Made by a program: the position numbers and the translations under genes. A DNA stretch of 64,000 nucleotides from Streptomyces sp. SID13726 (lineage in GTDB: Bacteria > Actinomycetota > Actinomycetes > Streptomycetales > Streptomycetaceae): assembly GCF_010548375.1 (NCBI RefSeq), contig NZ_JAAGLY010000009.1, forward strand, positions 1 to 64,000, given 5' to 3'. Below are positions 51,979-60,490 of this stretch, piece after piece (position 1 is the stretch's first letter; each line of letters opens with the position of its first letter). The notes beneath the pieces were generated by a model. The model did no database searches. It saw only the letters and a list, made by a program, of their open reading frames with translations, and was not told the origin of the DNA.

Positions 51979-52344
51979 CGCTCGCCCCTTCGCTCGGCTC
52001 ACGCCATGATGCTCGCGCCGTCGTGCGCGGCGACAGGGGGCGTAAGGGGGTTCTGTGCTGGAACCGTGTATTTCTTATGCGGTGTCAGCTTCCGTGGCCC
52101 GGTCCGGAATCGGTGCTCAAAGGGGCCCGGGCAGCTTCTCGGACAAGCCTTCTCGCGGGTCATTCGGGGAAGTCGTACGACACGCGGGAATTGCGTTCGA
52201 ATACCCGCACAAGGGCTAGGGAAACGCTCGTCCGTGTGACGGAGCGAGACGGAAACCCGGGCCGTGATCCTGTGACAGAAGCGTGACAGGAGGGGGACGG
52301 GGATCGGACTTCCGCGGCCGCGGGGCAGCGCCTAGCGTGGCGGT
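51979..52344. other. Divergent intergenic region between ctaD and the I78 gene
   Basis: About 365 bp. An AT-rich patch at 52060-52085 (ccgtgtatttcttatgcgg) is a likely promoter area for ctaD. Another, gggaattgcgttcgaatac at 52183-52205, may serve the plus-strand gene. No ORF with a ribosome binding site or clear hairpin was seen. Confidence 0.4.
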
Positions 52345-52560
52345 ATGGCATCCATTCCGACACCGCCCGCCGAACCCTCGGACAACCCGGACAGCTACGT
52401 CGGCCTCGACTCGGAGGCCGCCGAGCGGCTCGCCCGTGAGCGGGGCTGGTCGACGGTCCGGTCGCTGCCGCCGGGGACGATCATCACCATGGAGTACCGC
52501 GCGGGCCGGCTGAACTTCGAGGTGAAGGACGGCCGGGTGGCGCGGGCCTGGAAGGGCTGA
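52345..52560 (+). CDS. I78 family peptidase inhibitor-like protein
   Basis: The 71-residue protein fits the I78 domain: YVGLDSEAAERLARERGW, then VRSLPPGTIITMEYRAGRLN and FEVKDGRVARAWKG. I78 members bind serine proteases through the loop after the helix. No signal peptide is present, so it is cytosolic unless exported otherwise. A terminator follows seven bases after the stop. Confidence 0.85.
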   Translation: MASIPTPPAEPSDNPDSYVGLDSEAAERLARERGWSTVRSLPPGTIITMEYRAGRLNFEVKDGRVARAWKG

Positions 52561-52566
52561 GTCACG

Positions 52567-52608
52567 ACGAAGGCCCCGGTTCCCCTCGCGGGGAACCGGG
52601 GCCTTCGT
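52567..52608. terminator. Bidirectional terminator
   Basis: A perfect 19-bp stem, 52567-52585 with 52590-52608, has a tcgc loop, between the I78 gene and the convergent PAP2 gene. Confidence 0.9.
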
Positions 52609-52647
52609 GCGGGGTGGTTGTGCGTACCGGCCCCGCCGGGGTGGTCG

Positions 52648-53676
52648 TCAGCCGCCGGTCACCGGCCGGCTGGCCGGGGAGGGCGTGCCGCGCACGACGC
52701 GGTCCGACTGCGGCGGACGGCGGCTGCCGAGCGGGGTGACCGGGGTGCGCTCCGAGCGGGTGGTGTGCGGGCCCGGCGCCAGGTAGGCGGGCGGTCTGAC
52801 GCCGTGCGCCGGGGTGATCTCGCGGGCCGCCGTCTCGTTCTGCGGGGCGGTGAGCGGCTTGAGCCGGGCCGGGGCGGGGGCCTTGACCGGGGTGACCGGA
52901 GCCGGCGCCCGTGCACCGCCGCGGGCCCGCCAGCGGTCGCGCAGGTCGAAGGCGTACGCCTCGGTGCGGGCGATCAGCGGCTCGAACCAGGGCAGCGCGA
53001 GCAGGATCAGCAGACCCGCGACCCAGCCCAGCAGGACATCGCTCAGCCAGTGCGTACCGAGGTAGACGGTGGCCATGCCGACGCCCAGGGAGGTCACCGC
53101 GGAGATCGCGGACAGCCAGCGGCGGGCCCACGGGGTGGAGGCCAGATACGCCAGGATTCCCCAGGTCACCACGGCGTTGGCGGTGTGGCCGCTGGGAAAT
53201 ATATCGCCGCCCAGACCCATCTCGTTCGAGCCGATGACGGTCGCGTAGTGCGGGCCCAGCCGCCCCATGCCGTACTTGGCGGCGCCGACCGTGATGTTCA
53301 GCAGGAGCAGGGACGTGCCCAGGGTGAGCAGGGGGCGCAGGGTGTGCTGGCGCCAGGAACGCCAGCCCAGCCAGGCCGCGACCATCACCGCGGTGGGGCC
53401 GCGCTGGCCGAGCACCACGTAGTAGTCGACGAACCAGTGGATCGAGGCCCACTGCTGGTAGGGCCGGAAGAACATGACCTGCCAGTCGAGGCGGACCAGC
53501 CATGAGGTGGTCACCACGAGCCACACGATCGCCAGATAGAAGGCCAGGGCGGCGACCACCAACACGGTCCGGTGCCGGCTCGTCCTCGGGACGCTCAGGT
53601 GGGCCGGTCGTTCCGGCTCACGGTCCAGCCTGGCGAACACCCGGTCCAGACGGGTGGGGTTTCGTTCGGTACGCAC
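52648..53676 (-). CDS. PAP2 family membrane phosphatase
   Basis: The 342-residue protein has about six transmembrane helices and the three PAP2 motifs: KYGMGRLGP near 135, PSGHTANAVV near 161 and GTHWLSDVLLGW near 207 (His/Asp). These form the lipid-phosphate phosphatase site facing outside. The C-terminal ~105 residues are a Pro/Ala/Arg-rich cytosolic tail. GTG 53676 is taken as start, with a weak ribosome binding site. Substrates may be phosphatidic acid or undecaprenyl pyrophosphate. Confidence 0.9.
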   Translation of the reverse strand: MRTERNPTRLDRVFARLDREPERPAHLSVPRTSRHRTVLVVAALAFYLAIVWLVVTTSWLVRLDWQVMFFRPYQQWASIHWFVDYYVVLGQRGPTAVMVAAWLGWRSWRQHTLRPLLTLGTSLLLLNITVGAAKYGMGRLGPHYATVIGSNEMGLGGDIFPSGHTANAVVTWGILAYLASTPWARRWLSAISAVTSLGVGMATVYLGTHWLSDVLLGWVAGLLILLALPWFEPLIARTEAYAFDLRDRWRARGGARAPAPVTPVKAPAPARLKPLTAPQNETAAREITPAHGVRPPAYLAPGPHTTRSERTPVTPLGSRRPPQSDRVVRGTPSPASRPVTGG

Positions 53677-53914
53677 TCAATCGACGTTACAGCGAGTGAG
53701 CTCAGATCCCTGGCGAATCAGCGGCTTTGTGATGACGATGTGATGTGGGATTCCTCTCAGGGAGGGGTTTATTTCCAGGGATTCCGCAAAAGCGGGCGGC
53801 CGCGCCCTTCAATTCCTTTGATCATTCCGGGTTCCGGTTTTATGGCCCTTATGAATTCGTTCACCGAATCATGGGGTGGAATTCTCCGTACGCTCATCGA
53901 CGCCCCGCGGTCGA
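53677..53914. other. Low-GC gap between PAP2 and mannosyltransferase genes
   Basis: 238 bp, clearly AT-richer than its surroundings (e.g. ggtttatttccagggattcc, gaattcgttcaccgaatc). The small ORF that can be drawn at 53745-54086 reads into the opposite gene and has no ribosome binding site. It probably holds the PAP2 promoter and the 3' end of the convergent side. Confidence 0.4.
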
Positions 53915-55156
53915 TCATGGCGGACCGGAGCCGTTCAGCCAGAAGGCGCCGTACAGGGCGGACGCGGTGGCGATCGACGTCAGGATCACCGCTGACCTGC
54001 GATTACTGCTGCGGGCGAGGGCCAGGGCGAGGGGGACCAACAGGGGGAAGGCGGGCATCAGCAGGCGCGGTTTCGAGCCGAAGTAGCTCGACGCGCACAG
54101 GGCGAGCGTCGTGACGACCCCCGCGTACACCAGGAGGGGCAGCGGCTGGCCCTGCCGCGCACAGGTGACGTACAGCCACACCACCAGCCCGACACCGACG
54201 ATCAGTCCGACACCGGCCAGGGCCGCCGGGAACGACGTGAACTTGTCGCCGACAAAACGGGCGAAGGCATACCCGCCGTCGAACCCGTTCCGCCAGCCGG
54301 CCTGGACGTCGAGGTAGCCGAGGGGGCCCTTGCCGGTGCGGTGACCCACCCAGAGGACGTAGGCGGCGGTGCCGAGGGGGGCGAGGGCCAGGCCGACGGC
54401 GCGTCGAGCGGGGAGCGTTGTGGGGGAGTGTTCGGTGTCCTGGGCGCCGCTCGCCCCGGCCGCGCTCCGAGTTCGCACGAACGAGGCGGTCCCTCGCCGG
54501 TTTCGCGCGAACGCGGCGATCCCCGTCCGGCTTCGCGTGAACGCGGCGACCCCCGTCACCCACACCGCCGCCACCACCGCCAGCCCCACCGGGCGGGTCA
54601 GGCCCGCCAGGGAGGCCAGCAGTCCCGCCGTCACCCAGCGGTCGGTCAGGACCGCGTACAGGGACCAGGCGGCAAGGGCCGTGAACAGGGACTCGCTGTA
54701 CGCCATCGACTGGACGATCCCGACCGGCAGGACGGCCCACAGCAGGACCGCGCAGACGCCCGCGCGGTGGCCGTACACATGGTCCGTCACCGCGAAGATC
54801 CCCCAGGCCGCCGTGAGCGAGGCCAGCAAGGAGACCACGAGCCCCGCGTCGGCGTACGACAGCGGGGTCGCCGCGGACATCAGCCGCTCCAGCCAGGGCA
54901 GGAGAGGGAAGAACGCCAGATTGGAGTGGACGTCGCCGTTGGGCAGCCGCACCTCGTAGCCGTAACCGAGTTCGGCGACCCGCGTGTACCAGAGGGAGTC
55001 CCAGCGTGCTGTCAGCAAGGTGTACGCGCTCTTGTCGCGCGCCGCGCTCCACAGGGCCAGCGTCACAAGGCCCAGGGCGCGGACGGCCGCATAGCCGAGC
55101 AGCGCCGGGGCGGCTCGGCGCAGGGCCGGTTCGGTGCGCGTCGCGAGATCGGTCAC
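53915..55156 (-). CDS. GT-C fold mannosyltransferase (PIG-V-like)
   Basis: The 413-residue polytopic protein has ~9-10 hydrophobic helices. LTARWDSLWYTRVAELGYGYE near residue 47 and NLAFFPLLPWLERL near 80 are typical of actinobacterial mannosyltransferases of the PIG-V/GPI-MT-II group, where the early Asp coordinates lipid-linked mannose. Residues ~205-250 are a loop of near-repeat TRSRTGIAAFARNRRGTASFVRT units. GTG 55156 is the start; the acceptor is unknown. Confidence 0.82.
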   Translation of the reverse strand: MTDLATRTEPALRRAAPALLGYAAVRALGLVTLALWSAARDKSAYTLLTARWDSLWYTRVAELGYGYEVRLPNGDVHSNLAFFPLLPWLERLMSAATPLSYADAGLVVSLLASLTAAWGIFAVTDHVYGHRAGVCAVLLWAVLPVGIVQSMAYSESLFTALAAWSLYAVLTDRWVTAGLLASLAGLTRPVGLAVVAAVWVTGVAAFTRSRTGIAAFARNRRGTASFVRTRSAAGASGAQDTEHSPTTLPARRAVGLALAPLGTAAYVLWVGHRTGKGPLGYLDVQAGWRNGFDGGYAFARFVGDKFTSFPAALAGVGLIVGVGLVVWLYVTCARQGQPLPLLVYAGVVTTLALCASSYFGSKPRLLMPAFPLLVPLALALARSSNRRSAVILTSIATASALYGAFWLNGSGPP

Positions 55157-55417
55157 GGGGCCGATTATCGACCGCGCGCTGAACCGGCACGGCCGCCGGG
55201 GCGTGGGAGCAGGTGAGGGGAGTGGTGTACGCCACACGTGTTCTGTCCGAAGTCTGAGAGGTCCGCCACTGGGCCGCCACGCGAACTCGCGTACGCTGAC
55301 GTGTCACCCGCCGTTCGCTGCGCGGGCCGGAGACCCCGCTCCTCTCCGGCCGAGATCATGGGGAGTCCCCACCCCATGTGCCCGCCGAACGCGAGGGAAC
55401 ATCTGGGAGGTACGTAC

Positions 55418-57019
55418 ATGTCCGGGACGACCACGGCCGCTGACGCGCTGCGCCGTCGGGCGGCCGGGGCCGGTGCCAACCGCTGGGTCGTCCTCGTCGT
55501 CCTCTGCGTCAGCCTGCTCCTGGTCGCCCTCGACGCGACGGTGCTGCACGTGGCGGTGCCCGCCGTCACCGAGGACCTCAGGCCCGGCGCGATAGAACTG
55601 CTCTGGATCGTCGACGTCTATCCGCTCGTCTGCGCCTCGCTGCTGATCCTCTTCGGCACCCTCGGCGACCGGGTCGGCCGCAGAAGGGTCCTCCTGCTCG
55701 GCTACGGCCTCTTCGGCGTCGCCTCCGGCCTCGCCGCGCTCGCGGACACCGCCCAGGTGCTGATCCTGGCCCGCGCCCTGCTCGGTGTCGGCGGCGCGAT
55801 GATCATGCCCGCGACCCTCTCGATCCTCCGCCAGGTCTTCCCCGACCGGCGCGAGCGGGCGCTCGCCATCGGCATCTGGAGCGCGGTCGCCGCGGTCGGT
55901 GCCGCGGTCGGCCCGCTGCTCGGCGGCTTCCTCCTCGAACACTTCTGGTGGGGCTCGGTCTTCCTCGTCAACATCCCGTTGATGCTGGTCAGCCTGCCGA
56001 TCGGCCGGCTGCTGCTGCCCGAGTCGAAGGGCAGCGGGGACGGCCCCTGGGACGTCGTCGGCGCGCTGACGGCCGCCGCCGGACTGTTCGCCCTCGTGCT
56101 CGGCGTGAAGCGGCTCGGCGGCGGCGAGCTGGACACGTTCACCGCGATCCCGCTGGTCGCGGGCGGGGTGCTGCTCGCCCTCTTCGTACGACGGCAGCGC
56201 CGCCTCACCCATCCCCTGGTCGACCTGCGGATGTTCGCGCGCCCCGCGTTCAGCACCTCGGTCGGCTGCATCGTGCTGGCGATGCTCGCCCTGGTCGGCC
56301 TCGAACTGATCGCCGCGCAGTATCTCCAGCTGGTCCTGGACCTGTCCCCGCTGGAGACCGGTCTACGACTGCTGCCGCTGACCATCGCCGCGATGGCGGC
56401 GGGGCTCGCCGGAGCGCGCCTGTTGCGGAGGTTCGGGCCGCGCCGGATGGTCAGCGCCGGGTTCTGCCTCACGGCCGTTGCCGTGCTGCTGCTCACCGCG
56501 ATGGGCGACTCCGACAACACCGGGCTGCTGCTGTCCGGGTTCGTGCTGCTCGGGTTCGGCCTGGAGACCACGCTCTTCGGGGCGTACGAGTCGATGCTCA
56601 GCGAGGCCCCCCTGGAACAGGCGGGCGGGGCCGCGGCCATCGGCGAGACCTCGTACCAGCTCGGCGCGGGCATCGGCATCGCCCTGCTCGGCAGCGTGAT
56701 GAACGCGGCCTACGCACCCGGTCTTTCGAGCGTCCCCGGTGTCCCCGAGTCGGCGTCCCGGTCGGCGGGCCACTCCCTGGGCGAGGCCTACGAGGTCGCC
56801 GGACACCTCGGCGGCTCCGCGGGCGTGGCCCTGCGCCGGGCCGCCCGCGACTCCTTCGTGCACGGACTGCACGTGACCTTGCTGGTGAGCGCGGGGTTGT
56901 TGCTGCTGGGCGCGGTGATGGCGCTGCGGCTGCCGCGGACCATGCAGTGCGGAGAGGCCCCGGCGGCCGTGGAGCTTCCGGCGCCCCGTGAGGTCGCGGA
57001 GTCCCGCGTCACGGCCTGA
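55418..57019 (+). CDS. MFS transporter, DHA2 (14-TMS) drug exporter type
   Basis: The 533-residue protein has about 14 transmembrane helices. DATVLHVAVPAVTEDL near 41 is helix-1 of the DHA2 type. The A motif GTLGDRVGRRRVLLLG lies near 82, and motif C GAAVGPLLGGFLLEHFWW near 165. It resembles QacA/EmrB proton-coupled exporters of dyes and antibiotics. ATG 55418 is set by gggagg at 55405-55410. The C-terminal tail is hydrophilic and Glu/Ala-rich. Confidence 0.92.
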   Translation: MSGTTTAADALRRRAAGAGANRWVVLVVLCVSLLLVALDATVLHVAVPAVTEDLRPGAIELLWIVDVYPLVCASLLILFGTLGDRVGRRRVLLLGYGLFGVASGLAALADTAQVLILARALLGVGGAMIMPATLSILRQVFPDRRERALAIGIWSAVAAVGAAVGPLLGGFLLEHFWWGSVFLVNIPLMLVSLPIGRLLLPESKGSGDGPWDVVGALTAAAGLFALVLGVKRLGGGELDTFTAIPLVAGGVLLALFVRRQRRLTHPLVDLRMFARPAFSTSVGCIVLAMLALVGLELIAAQYLQLVLDLSPLETGLRLLPLTIAAMAAGLAGARLLRRFGPRRMVSAGFCLTAVAVLLLTAMGDSDNTGLLLSGFVLLGFGLETTLFGAYESMLSEAPLEQAGGAAAIGETSYQLGAGIGIALLGSVMNAAYAPGLSSVPGVPESASRSAGHSLGEAYEVAGHLGGSAGVALRRAARDSFVHGLHVTLLVSAGLLLLGAVMALRLPRTMQCGEAPAAVELPAPREVAESRVTA

Positions 57020-57071
57020 CGGCGTCTGGCTGTGCGGGGGAGCGGGCGGTAACGTCGGCCACGGAAGCTTT

Positions 57072-57088
57072 AATTAGCGCTGCTAGTT
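57072..57088. promoter_or_regulatory. Palindrome in the acyl-CoA dehydrogenase promoter
   Basis: The sequence aattagc-gct-gctagtt is a 7-bp inverted repeat with one mismatch per arm, in AT-rich DNA 31-47 bp before the start codon. It overlaps a -10-like tagttt. TetR-type regulators of acyl-CoA genes use sites of this shape; none is encoded adjacent. Confidence 0.5.
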
Positions 57089-57118
57089 TCGAGCCGCTCG
57101 TCTGTCGGAGGATGTGCC

Positions 57119-58291
57119 ATGCCCCCGTTCGACCCCGCCGACCCCCTCGGCATCGACGACCTGCTGGAGCCGGAGGACCTGGCGATCCGCGACACCGTGC
57201 GGACCTGGGCCGCCGACCGCGTCCAGCCGTACGTCGCCGACTGGTACGAGAAGGGCGAGCTGCCGGGGATCAGGGAACTCGCCCGCGAACTCGGCGGGAT
57301 CGGCGCCCTCGGGATGTCGCTCAGCGGATACGGCTGCGCCGGAGCCTCCGCCGTGCAGTACGGCCTCGCCTGCCTTGAGCTGGAGGCCGCCGACTCCGGC
57401 ATCCGCTCCCTCGTCTCCGTGCAGGGCTCGCTCGCCATGTACGCCGTCCACCGGTTCGGCAGCGAGGAGCAGAAGCGGACCTGGCTGCCCCGCATGGCCG
57501 CCGGTGAGATCATCGGCTGCTTCGGGCTCACCGAACCCGACCACGGGTCTGACCCCGCCGGCATGCGGACGTACGCCAAGAAGGACGGCACCGACTGGGT
57601 CCTCAACGGGCGCAAGATGTGGATCACCAACGGGTCGGTCGCCGGGGTCGCCGTGGTGTGGGCGCAGACCGATGACGGGATCCGCGGATTCGTGGTGCCG
57701 ACCGACGCGCCGGGCTTCTCGGCGCCCGAGATCAAGCACAAGTGGTCGCTGCGGGCCAGCGTCACCAGCGAGCTCGTCCTCGACGACGTACGGCTGCCCG
57801 CCGACGCCGTGCTGCCGGAGGTCGCGGGGCTCAAGGGGCCGCTGAGCTGTCTGACGCACGCCCGGTACGGGATCGTGTGGGGGGCGATGGGCGCGGCGCG
57901 GTCGTGTTTCGAGACCGCCGTCGACTACGCGAAGACGCGGGAGCAGTTCGGGCGGCCGATCGGGGGCTTCCAGCTCACCCAGGCCAAACTCGCCGACATG
58001 GCGGTCGAACTGCACAAGGGGATTCTGCTCGCCCACCATCTGGGGCGGCGCATGGACGCCGGCCGCCTGCGCCCCGAGCAGGTCAGCTTCGGCAAGCTCA
58101 ACAACGTCCGCGAGGCGATCGAGATCTGCCGTACGGCGCGGACGATCCTCGGTGCCAACGGGATCTCCCTCGAATACCCCGTGATGCGGCACGCGACGAA
58201 CCTCGAGTCGGTGCTCACCTACGAGGGCACCGTCGAGATGCACCAGCTGGTGCTGGGCAAGGCGCTCACCGGACTGGACGCGTTCCGGTAG
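57119..58291 (+). CDS. Acyl-CoA dehydrogenase, glutaryl-CoA dehydrogenase-like
   Basis: The 390-residue flavoenzyme has the ACAD order: helical N-domain, GCFGLTEPDHGSDPAGM near 138 (FAD-binding loop), WITNGSVAGVAVVWA, ARYGIVWGAMGAA near 245 and a C-terminal TYEGTVEMHQLVLGKALTG near 367 holding the catalytic Glu. The LTEPDHGSDP and TYEGT pairing, and the full-length similarity, fit glutaryl-CoA dehydrogenase. It would convert glutaryl-CoA to crotonyl-CoA in lysine/tryptophan breakdown. Ribosome binding site cggagga at 57106-57112. Confidence 0.9.
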   Translation: MPPFDPADPLGIDDLLEPEDLAIRDTVRTWAADRVQPYVADWYEKGELPGIRELARELGGIGALGMSLSGYGCAGASAVQYGLACLELEAADSGIRSLVSVQGSLAMYAVHRFGSEEQKRTWLPRMAAGEIIGCFGLTEPDHGSDPAGMRTYAKKDGTDWVLNGRKMWITNGSVAGVAVVWAQTDDGIRGFVVPTDAPGFSAPEIKHKWSLRASVTSELVLDDVRLPADAVLPEVAGLKGPLSCLTHARYGIVWGAMGAARSCFETAVDYAKTREQFGRPIGGFQLTQAKLADMAVELHKGILLAHHLGRRMDAGRLRPEQVSFGKLNNVREAIEICRTARTILGANGISLEYPVMRHATNLESVLTYEGTVEMHQLVLGKALTGLDAFR

Positions 58292-58302
58292 AGCCTGCTG
58301 GG

Positions 58303-58327
58303 GGCAGGGCCGGCGAGCGGCCCTGCC
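58303..58327. terminator. Bidirectional terminator
   Basis: A 9-bp stem ggcagggcc/ggccctgcc (58303-58311 with 58319-58327) with a 7-base loop lies between the acyl-CoA dehydrogenase and the convergent SepF-like gene. Confidence 0.75.
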
Positions 58328-58768
58328 TCAGCTCTGGTTGAAGAAGCCGTCCGTGCGGTGCTGTGCCGGGTCGCCGTTCACGATCTCCGTGTTGGCGGGG
58401 GTCAGCAGGAACACCCGGGTGGACACGCGCTCGATGGAACCGCGCAGTCCGAAGATCAGCCCGGCCGCGAAGTCGACGACGCGCTTGGCGTCACCGGCCT
58501 CCATCGCGGTGAGGTTCATGATGACGGGGACGCCGTCACGGAACAGTTCGCCGATGGCGCGGGCGTCCCGGAAGCTGTCCGGGGTGACCGTGCCGATCCG
58601 GCGGCCCTTCTCCTCGGCGACGTCCGAGGCCACCTTGACCCGCGGGTCGGTGACCCAGGCATCCCCGGGCTCGGTCCCTTCGGAGTATCCGTCGTCGTCG
58701 TAGTAACGCTCGTCATCGTTGTCGTCAACGAGGCCCAGCCAGGCACTCGCCTTGCGCACCGATCCCAT
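58328..58768 (-). CDS. SepF-like cell division protein (SflA-like)
   Basis: The 146-residue protein has a short N-terminal helix (GSVRKASAWLGLVDD, a membrane-amphipathic type), an acidic linker and the SepF core TVTPDSFRDARAIGELFRDGVPVIMNLT near 60-87, then GDAKRVVDFAAGLIFGLRGSIERV and VFLLTPANTEI. SepF anchors and bundles FtsZ. S. coelicolor has one division-operon SepF plus two paralogues, SflA and SflB, reported to keep Z-ring placement correct. This copy is outside a division operon, and by memory its neighbourhood suggests SflA. Confidence 0.9.
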   Translation of the reverse strand: MGSVRKASAWLGLVDDNDDERYYDDDGYSEGTEPGDAWVTDPRVKVASDVAEEKGRRIGTVTPDSFRDARAIGELFRDGVPVIMNLTAMEAGDAKRVVDFAAGLIFGLRGSIERVSTRVFLLTPANTEIVNGDPAQHRTDGFFNQS

Positions 58769-59174
58769 GGACGCCTCCTCTCACAGCGGTCTCTCTTGCT
58801 TCTGTATCCCTATGGTCATCCATGATGCGGATCGCGCGCCAAGTGGATAGCCGCCGCGCGGGGGGTTTGTGACGGTACTGGTGCACAGCGAATACGTCGA
58901 GAGCCCAGGTACCCCAAGGGTCGCGTCCCATACGGCTGCTGACTGTGAGTGAAATATGATTCTTCACGGCGTACGGGTGAGGCGTGGGGCGTACGGGTGA
59001 AGGTGCGGCGGGTGCGATGCGATACCGGTTCTGACGGGGAGTCAGGCCGGCGGCGATTCCGGAAGACGCACCGCGGCGGGCTGAGCGGCGGGGGCTCCGG
59101 CGAATGGTGCAGCTGTTGTGGGGACGGGTGCGATTGCTGTGATTGCGGGTGCGACCGCTGAAGCGCCGGTGTGA
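58769..59174. other. Intergenic region between SepF-like and binding-protein genes
   Basis: About 400 bp. It contains gcgtacgggtga twice (58970-59000). A plus-strand ORF (58949-59161) would end in a cluster of eight Cys within 17 residues, but has no ribosome binding site. The SepF-like promoter should lie at 58770-58830. No other gene is supported. Confidence 0.45.
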
Positions 59175-60110
59175 CTACAGCTCCGGAGGGGAGATCTCCG
59201 ACTTCGTGATCGCCGAGCCTGTCGTGCCCCACTTCTTCAGGATCCTGGCGTAGGTGCCGTCCTTGAGCAGGGAGTTGACCGCCGCCTGGAACGCCGGCGT
59301 CAGTGCGGTGCCCTTCTTGAAGGCGAAGCCGACGTCCAGGCGGTGGTACTCGTTGAGGAACTTCACGCCCTGCTGGTGGGCCACGGCGTAGCGGAGGCCG
59401 TTGATCGTGGACATCACGATGTCGCTGCGGCCCTGCTGGAGCGAGGACCAGATGGCGCCCTGCTCGTTGTAGGTCTGGACCTCGTACGGCTTCTTGCCGG
59501 CGTCCGCGCAGAGGTGCTTGTTGTCCTCCAGGGTCGCCTCGAACGTCGTGCCCGCACCCGTCGCCACGTTCAGGCCGCACAGCTGGGACAGGTCGGTGAC
59601 CTTGGTGAGTTTGCTGTCGTCACGGGTGGCGAAGCCCTGGCCGTCGTTGATGTACGTGACGAAGTCGATCGTCTTGCGGCGCTCGTCGGTCACACCGAAG
59701 TTGCCGACGCCGAGGTCGTACTTGCCGCTGTCGAGGGCGGGCAGGATCGCCTCGAAACTCGCCTGCTCGGTCTTCAGTTTGATGCCGAGCGTCTTGGCGA
59801 CCGCGTTCGCGAAGTCGACGTCCTGTCCGGCAAGGGTCTTGCCGTCGTCCAGGATCGAGGTGCCCGGCGGCTGGCCGGAGACGCTGACCGCGAGGGTCAG
59901 GGTCCTGGTGCCGGAGGGCAGCAGCTCCGCCGCGGCCTCGTTCTTCCCGATCGCGGAGACGACGTCGGTGGTGGGGATCGCGTCGGACTTGGCGGAGGCG
60001 GTCACGGCTTCGTCCGTGCCGGAACCGCAGGCGGTCAGCAGCAGGGTTCCGGCGGTGATAGCGGCAAAGGGGATGAACAGTCTCTTTCGGGCATGCGTGC
60101 GTGTGCGCAT
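59175..60110 (-). CDS. Amino-acid-type ABC transporter substrate-binding lipoprotein
   Basis: The 311-residue protein has a signal with KR and lipobox LLTAC (Cys near 28). The SBP family 3 domain follows: AGQDVDFANAVAKTLGIKLK near 95, FEAILPALDSGKYDLGVGNFGVTDERRKTIDFV near 118-150 and DGTYARILKKWG at the end. It should bind a polar amino acid, perhaps cystine or another sulfur compound given the leader peptide upstream. ATG 60110 has aggaga upstream. It is transcribed away from the permease/ATPase operon. Confidence 0.9.
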   Translation of the reverse strand: MRTRTHARKRLFIPFAAITAGTLLLTACGSGTDEAVTASAKSDAIPTTDVVSAIGKNEAAAELLPSGTRTLTLAVSVSGQPPGTSILDDGKTLAGQDVDFANAVAKTLGIKLKTEQASFEAILPALDSGKYDLGVGNFGVTDERRKTIDFVTYINDGQGFATRDDSKLTKVTDLSQLCGLNVATGAGTTFEATLEDNKHLCADAGKKPYEVQTYNEQGAIWSSLQQGRSDIVMSTINGLRYAVAHQQGVKFLNEYHRLDVGFAFKKGTALTPAFQAAVNSLLKDGTYARILKKWGTTGSAITKSEISPPEL

Positions 60111-60188
60111 GGTGCGGTGGTCTCCTGTGAGCAGGCAGCGCGGGGTGAGGGGAGGCGCGTGTGAAGGCAGAAAGAAGGGGAGAACGCG

Positions 60189-60215
60189 AAAAGGCGCCCT
60201 ACGGGATCAGGGCGC
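60189..60215 (-). terminator. Attenuator-like terminator after the leader peptide
   Basis: On the minus strand, gcgccct-N8-agggcgc (60215-60194) is a 7-bp stem followed by cctttt (T run at 60192-60189). It starts 13 bases after the leader peptide stop and 79 bases before the binding-protein start, the position of an attenuator. Confidence 0.7.
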
Positions 60216-60228
60216 GCAGTGGGTCAGC

Positions 60229-60300
60229 TCAACAGGAAGAGGACCACACGCGACCGAAGTCGATGTGGGAGCGCTTGACCAGCCACTGCTGTGGATGCAT
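60229..60300 (-). CDS. Cys-terminated leader peptide (23 residues)
   Basis: A 24-codon ORF reads MHPQQWLVKRSHIDFGRV then WSSSC and stops. The core RSHIDFGRV...C resembles the RRHIDLGRV...C 'putative leader peptides' that precede sulfur-related transport and metabolism genes in Streptomyces. Its C-terminal Cys codon is placed so that charged tRNA-Cys level could control the hairpin that follows. No Shine-Dalgarno is evident, so translation may be leaderless (a ttgacg -35 lies at 60330-60335). Confidence 0.75.
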   Translation of the reverse strand: MHPQQWLVKRSHIDFGRVWSSSC

Positions 60301-60490
60301 GGGGTAAGTGGAACAGGCATCCGGTGGGGCGTCAACCGACTTGAGACGTACGGCTCACAGTATGGACAGCCTTGACAGAGCCGGGAAACGCACCCGTACT
60401 CTCAGGAGGCGGCCCTGCTGAGGGGCTCGGCCGCATCCGTGTGAAGGCAACCGTCCGAGTTCGAACGACTCGATGCCACGGAGCCTTCCC

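Noticed and set aside
58769..60300. Recent mobile element near the sulfur-type cluster
   Set aside because: No transposase, integrase, terminal inverted repeats or target duplications were found.
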